Source: Dehalococcoidia bacterium
GTDB lineage: Bacteria; Chloroflexota; Dehalococcoidia; Lucifugimonadales; JAGWBF01
Assembly: GCA_021296025.1 (NCBI GenBank)
Contig: JAGWBF010000084.1
Coordinates: 1-7,430 of the forward strand
DNA length: 7,430 nucleotides
Direction of reading: 5' to 3'
Shown: positions 5,741-7,430 of the stretch, piece after piece
How positions within the stretch are numbered: the stretch's first letter is position 1
Layout of the letters: every line of letters begins with the position of its first letter
The notes under the pieces: model-generated
Told to the model about the DNA's origin: nothing
What the model saw: the letters and a program-made list of their open reading frames with translations, nothing else
Databases searched by the model: none
Translations under genes and position numbers: made by a program

Positions 5741-6904
5741 GTGCCCATCAATGCATCTGACCATATCCTGAATCACCACATGCTGGTGGCAGGATCAACC
5801 GGATCGGGCAAGTCCAACCTGCTTTCCAACATCGGTCATGCCGCGACGTCTGGTGGGCGTAGTGTGATTCTATTTGACCATAAACCTGACCACCAGCATC
5901 ACCATCTGCCCAATACGCACCCTGAGACTCAGAACCCACGGGCATATTCGTTGAATGGACAAGACCCCAATGCGATACCTGTAAGGTATTGGACTCTGGA
6001 TATCCAAGACCCCAACCAAGACGCTATAGTCATCACCGTTCGGGCACGAGACCTTGACCCTGAGATACTCGCCGGAACAATTTTCTACCGACCCAGCGAA
6101 GACCTCCAGGCGGAGATCTTTGCTCACATTGCCAGTAGCTTTGCGGATGACCAGTCCGCCACAAACCCAACGTGGACCATTCACAACCTCATCGACCACA
6201 TCAGAAACACTAGCGATGGCGTGCTCAGAACGCGACTCTACGGTGGCAATCAGGGCGGTAGCGCCTTCGCGCAATCAATGGCGGCAATTCGCAGGAAAAT
6301 ACAAGCCCCAGGCCGCATCCCAGGTTTCGTCGATCCTGTGTTGCCGACGGCACCGATAACTGGTCGCCGACGCACCACCGGAAACATCTCACAAGTCTTC
6401 GCTCCCGGATTAAACGTTATCCGCATAAGCGAGACCAATAGGCGTGGCTACGCGTTGTTTCTGCAAAACCTACTGCAAGGCGCAGCCGACTACCGGACGG
6501 GTGCCGTCCACCAGCCTAGCGAGTCTGTCCATGATTTGGAAATCATCATTGATGAAGCTTCGGACATCTTTAGGGCAGAGTCCCGATACCTCCGAGAGGT
6601 GTCCACTGGGATGTTGTCGGAGCAAATTCGGAAAGGTCGTTCGCTGCACATCGGATACGTGATAGCTGTGCAGAGTGCAGGCGATGTGCCCGAAAGTATA
6701 CGAAACAACCTGAATACTACAATGGTTGGAAGGCACCGTAACATGTCCGTACTTCGCGATGCTCTCCCCACCGCACGGCCTGGTATGCTGGAACAGGCCG
6801 ACAAACTCATCCCTGGAGAGATGTTCGTCGACCTGTTCGGTGTCCGCTCGCTCTTACTCGTAAAGATGGACCATTCCAGGTCACAGCTTACTATGGCCCC
6901 TTAG
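5741..6904 (+). CDS. herA: HerA-type hexameric DNA translocase ATPase core (split herA, 3' piece)
   Basis: A 387-residue FtsK/HerA-superfamily ATPase that, with NurA, would pump and resect double-stranded DNA. Walker A is GSTGSGKSN at residues 18-26 (Lys24); SVILFDHKPDH follows as the next strand. Walker B is LEIIIDEASDIF with Asp271-Glu272; then SEQIRKGRSLHIGYVIAVQSAGDVP carries the Arg-finger/sensor region with the strand ending in Q, and SIRNNLNTTMVGRH follows, as in HerA and VirB4 relatives. The C-end (IPGEMFVDLFGVRSLLLVKMD) is typical and seems complete. There is no N-terminal barrel in this piece; it lies upstream in the same frame, across the TGA at 5702. GTG 5741 has a fair Shine-Dalgarno (GGAGAAG, 5729-5735, 5 bases away), so separate translation is possible. 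The gene ends in TAG abutting the next ATG. Confidence 0.88.
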   Translation: MPINASDHILNHHMLVAGSTGSGKSNLLSNIGHAATSGGRSVILFDHKPDHQHHHLPNTHPETQNPRAYSLNGQDPNAIPVRYWTLDIQDPNQDAIVITVRARDLDPEILAGTIFYRPSEDLQAEIFAHIASSFADDQSATNPTWTIHNLIDHIRNTSDGVLRTRLYGGNQGGSAFAQSMAAIRRKIQAPGRIPGFVDPVLPTAPITGRRRTTGNISQVFAPGLNVIRISETNRRGYALFLQNLLQGAADYRTGAVHQPSESVHDLEIIIDEASDIFRAESRYLREVSTGMLSEQIRKGRSLHIGYVIAVQSAGDVPESIRNNLNTTMVGRHRNMSVLRDALPTARPGMLEQADKLIPGEMFVDLFGVRSLLLVKMDHSRSQLTMAP

Positions 6905-7430
6905 ATGAGATTCGATCAGCGAAGAAACACGCCAGATTACAATATGCCAAGAGACTGGGCCGCCTATTTGACGAGTACACCAACGGATGCTGGACGCGCC
7001 CTCGTGCTCCAAGGCCTCCGTCTCGACGAAGCTCGACGCGAACTCAGTGAAACTCAATATGTCCGAATTCTGGCTCGTGCCAGCATCAGGCCGAGAGAAG
7101 CTGCCAATCTGGCCAACATAGGCCGTCGGCTCCGTTTCTTGCTCGAAGAACACCCTGATATCCGATTGCCATATCGGCTGCGCGCACTTATCGCCCTAGC
7201 TGATTTTTCGACTGAGAGCATCAGAGGAGCTGCCAAGGATGACCTCATTCATCCAGCCATGACCGAACCCGAGGTCAAGGCTCTTCGACCGCCGTCCTTG
7301 AATCCGCTACCACCAGTAATACGACCTACCGACAACTGGAACTTTAGCAGTTTGCGCTGGCCTCGAATAGACGGATTCGACTCCTACGGCTACATCCCGG
7401 GTGACGTCTATGCGAACTGCCTCTGGTATT
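6905..7430 (+). CDS. Putative DNA N4/N6 methyltransferase, N-terminal part (runs off window)
   Basis: The frame is open from ATG 6905 to the window edge, 175 complete codons, 3' end missing. Residues 1-110 are helical and charged (WAAYLTSTPTDAGRAL, RLDEARRELSETQYVRILARA, ANLANIGRRLRFLLEEHPDI), perhaps a DNA- or protein-binding domain. A Pro-rich linker follows. The last visible part (NWNFSSLRWPRIDGFDSYG, then IPGDVYANCLWY) resembles the segment before the SAM-binding motif in DNA N4-cytosine/N6-adenine methyltransferases, where an IPGqi..NlLyyyt pattern precedes pGD.V.DP..GsG. Those decisive motifs lie beyond the window. The start directly follows the herA stop (TAG-ATG) with no Shine-Dalgarno, so coupling by reinitiation is likely; ATG 6944 is an alternative. 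GC and codon use match nurA-herA. Confidence 0.6.
   Translation, partial: MRFDQRRNTPDYNMPRDWAAYLTSTPTDAGRALVLQGLRLDEARRELSETQYVRILARASIRPREAANLANIGRRLRFLLEEHPDIRLPYRLRALIALADFSTESIRGAAKDDLIHPAMTEPEVKALRPPSLNPLPPVIRPTDNWNFSSLRWPRIDGFDSYGYIPGDVYANCLWY

Overview
The window looks like a bacterial chromosome of moderately high GC. A proBA core joined to a small conserved protein with a Chloroflexota (Dehalococcoidia/SAR202-like) flavour suggests that phylum, but this is recalled family resemblance, not a search result, and is held loosely.

Left part (1-3916), dense GC-rich housekeeping genes. A plus-strand gene tail ends at 242; its style resembles the C-terminus of transcription-repair coupling factor (Mfd). 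It converges on a minus-strand HAD-superfamily hydrolase (261-989). Divergent from the hydrolase is proB-proA (1144-3564), the first two enzymes of proline synthesis from glutamate, followed by a 105-residue conserved-type hypothetical protein (3599-3916). The divergent gap (990-1143) holds two well-formed sigma70-like promoters facing opposite ways, and each predicted leader contains hairpins. proB is broken by an apparent -1 frameshift near 1801-1815.

Right part (3917-7430), an accessory cassette of lower GC. Eight 60-base lines counted by hand gave about 54% GC here against about 66% in proBA. It encodes a NurA-type nuclease (4092-5180), a HerA-type hexameric translocase ATPase carried as two in-frame pieces (N-terminal barrel 5180-5704; ATPase core 5741-6904), and the start of a further gene (6905 to the window edge) whose last visible segment resembles a DNA N4/N6 methyltransferase. 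Junctions are operon-like: TAATG overlap between nurA and herA, and TAG directly followed by ATG between herA and the last gene.

Working idea: nurA-herA-methyltransferase forms a horizontally acquired DNA-modification plus DNA-degradation (phage defence-like) system. HerA would pump DNA and NurA degrade it, while the methyltransferase would mark self DNA. The most striking point is the single in-frame TGA at 5702-5704 that splits HerA exactly between its barrel and its P-loop, while the codons after the TGA still read as HerA family sequence.
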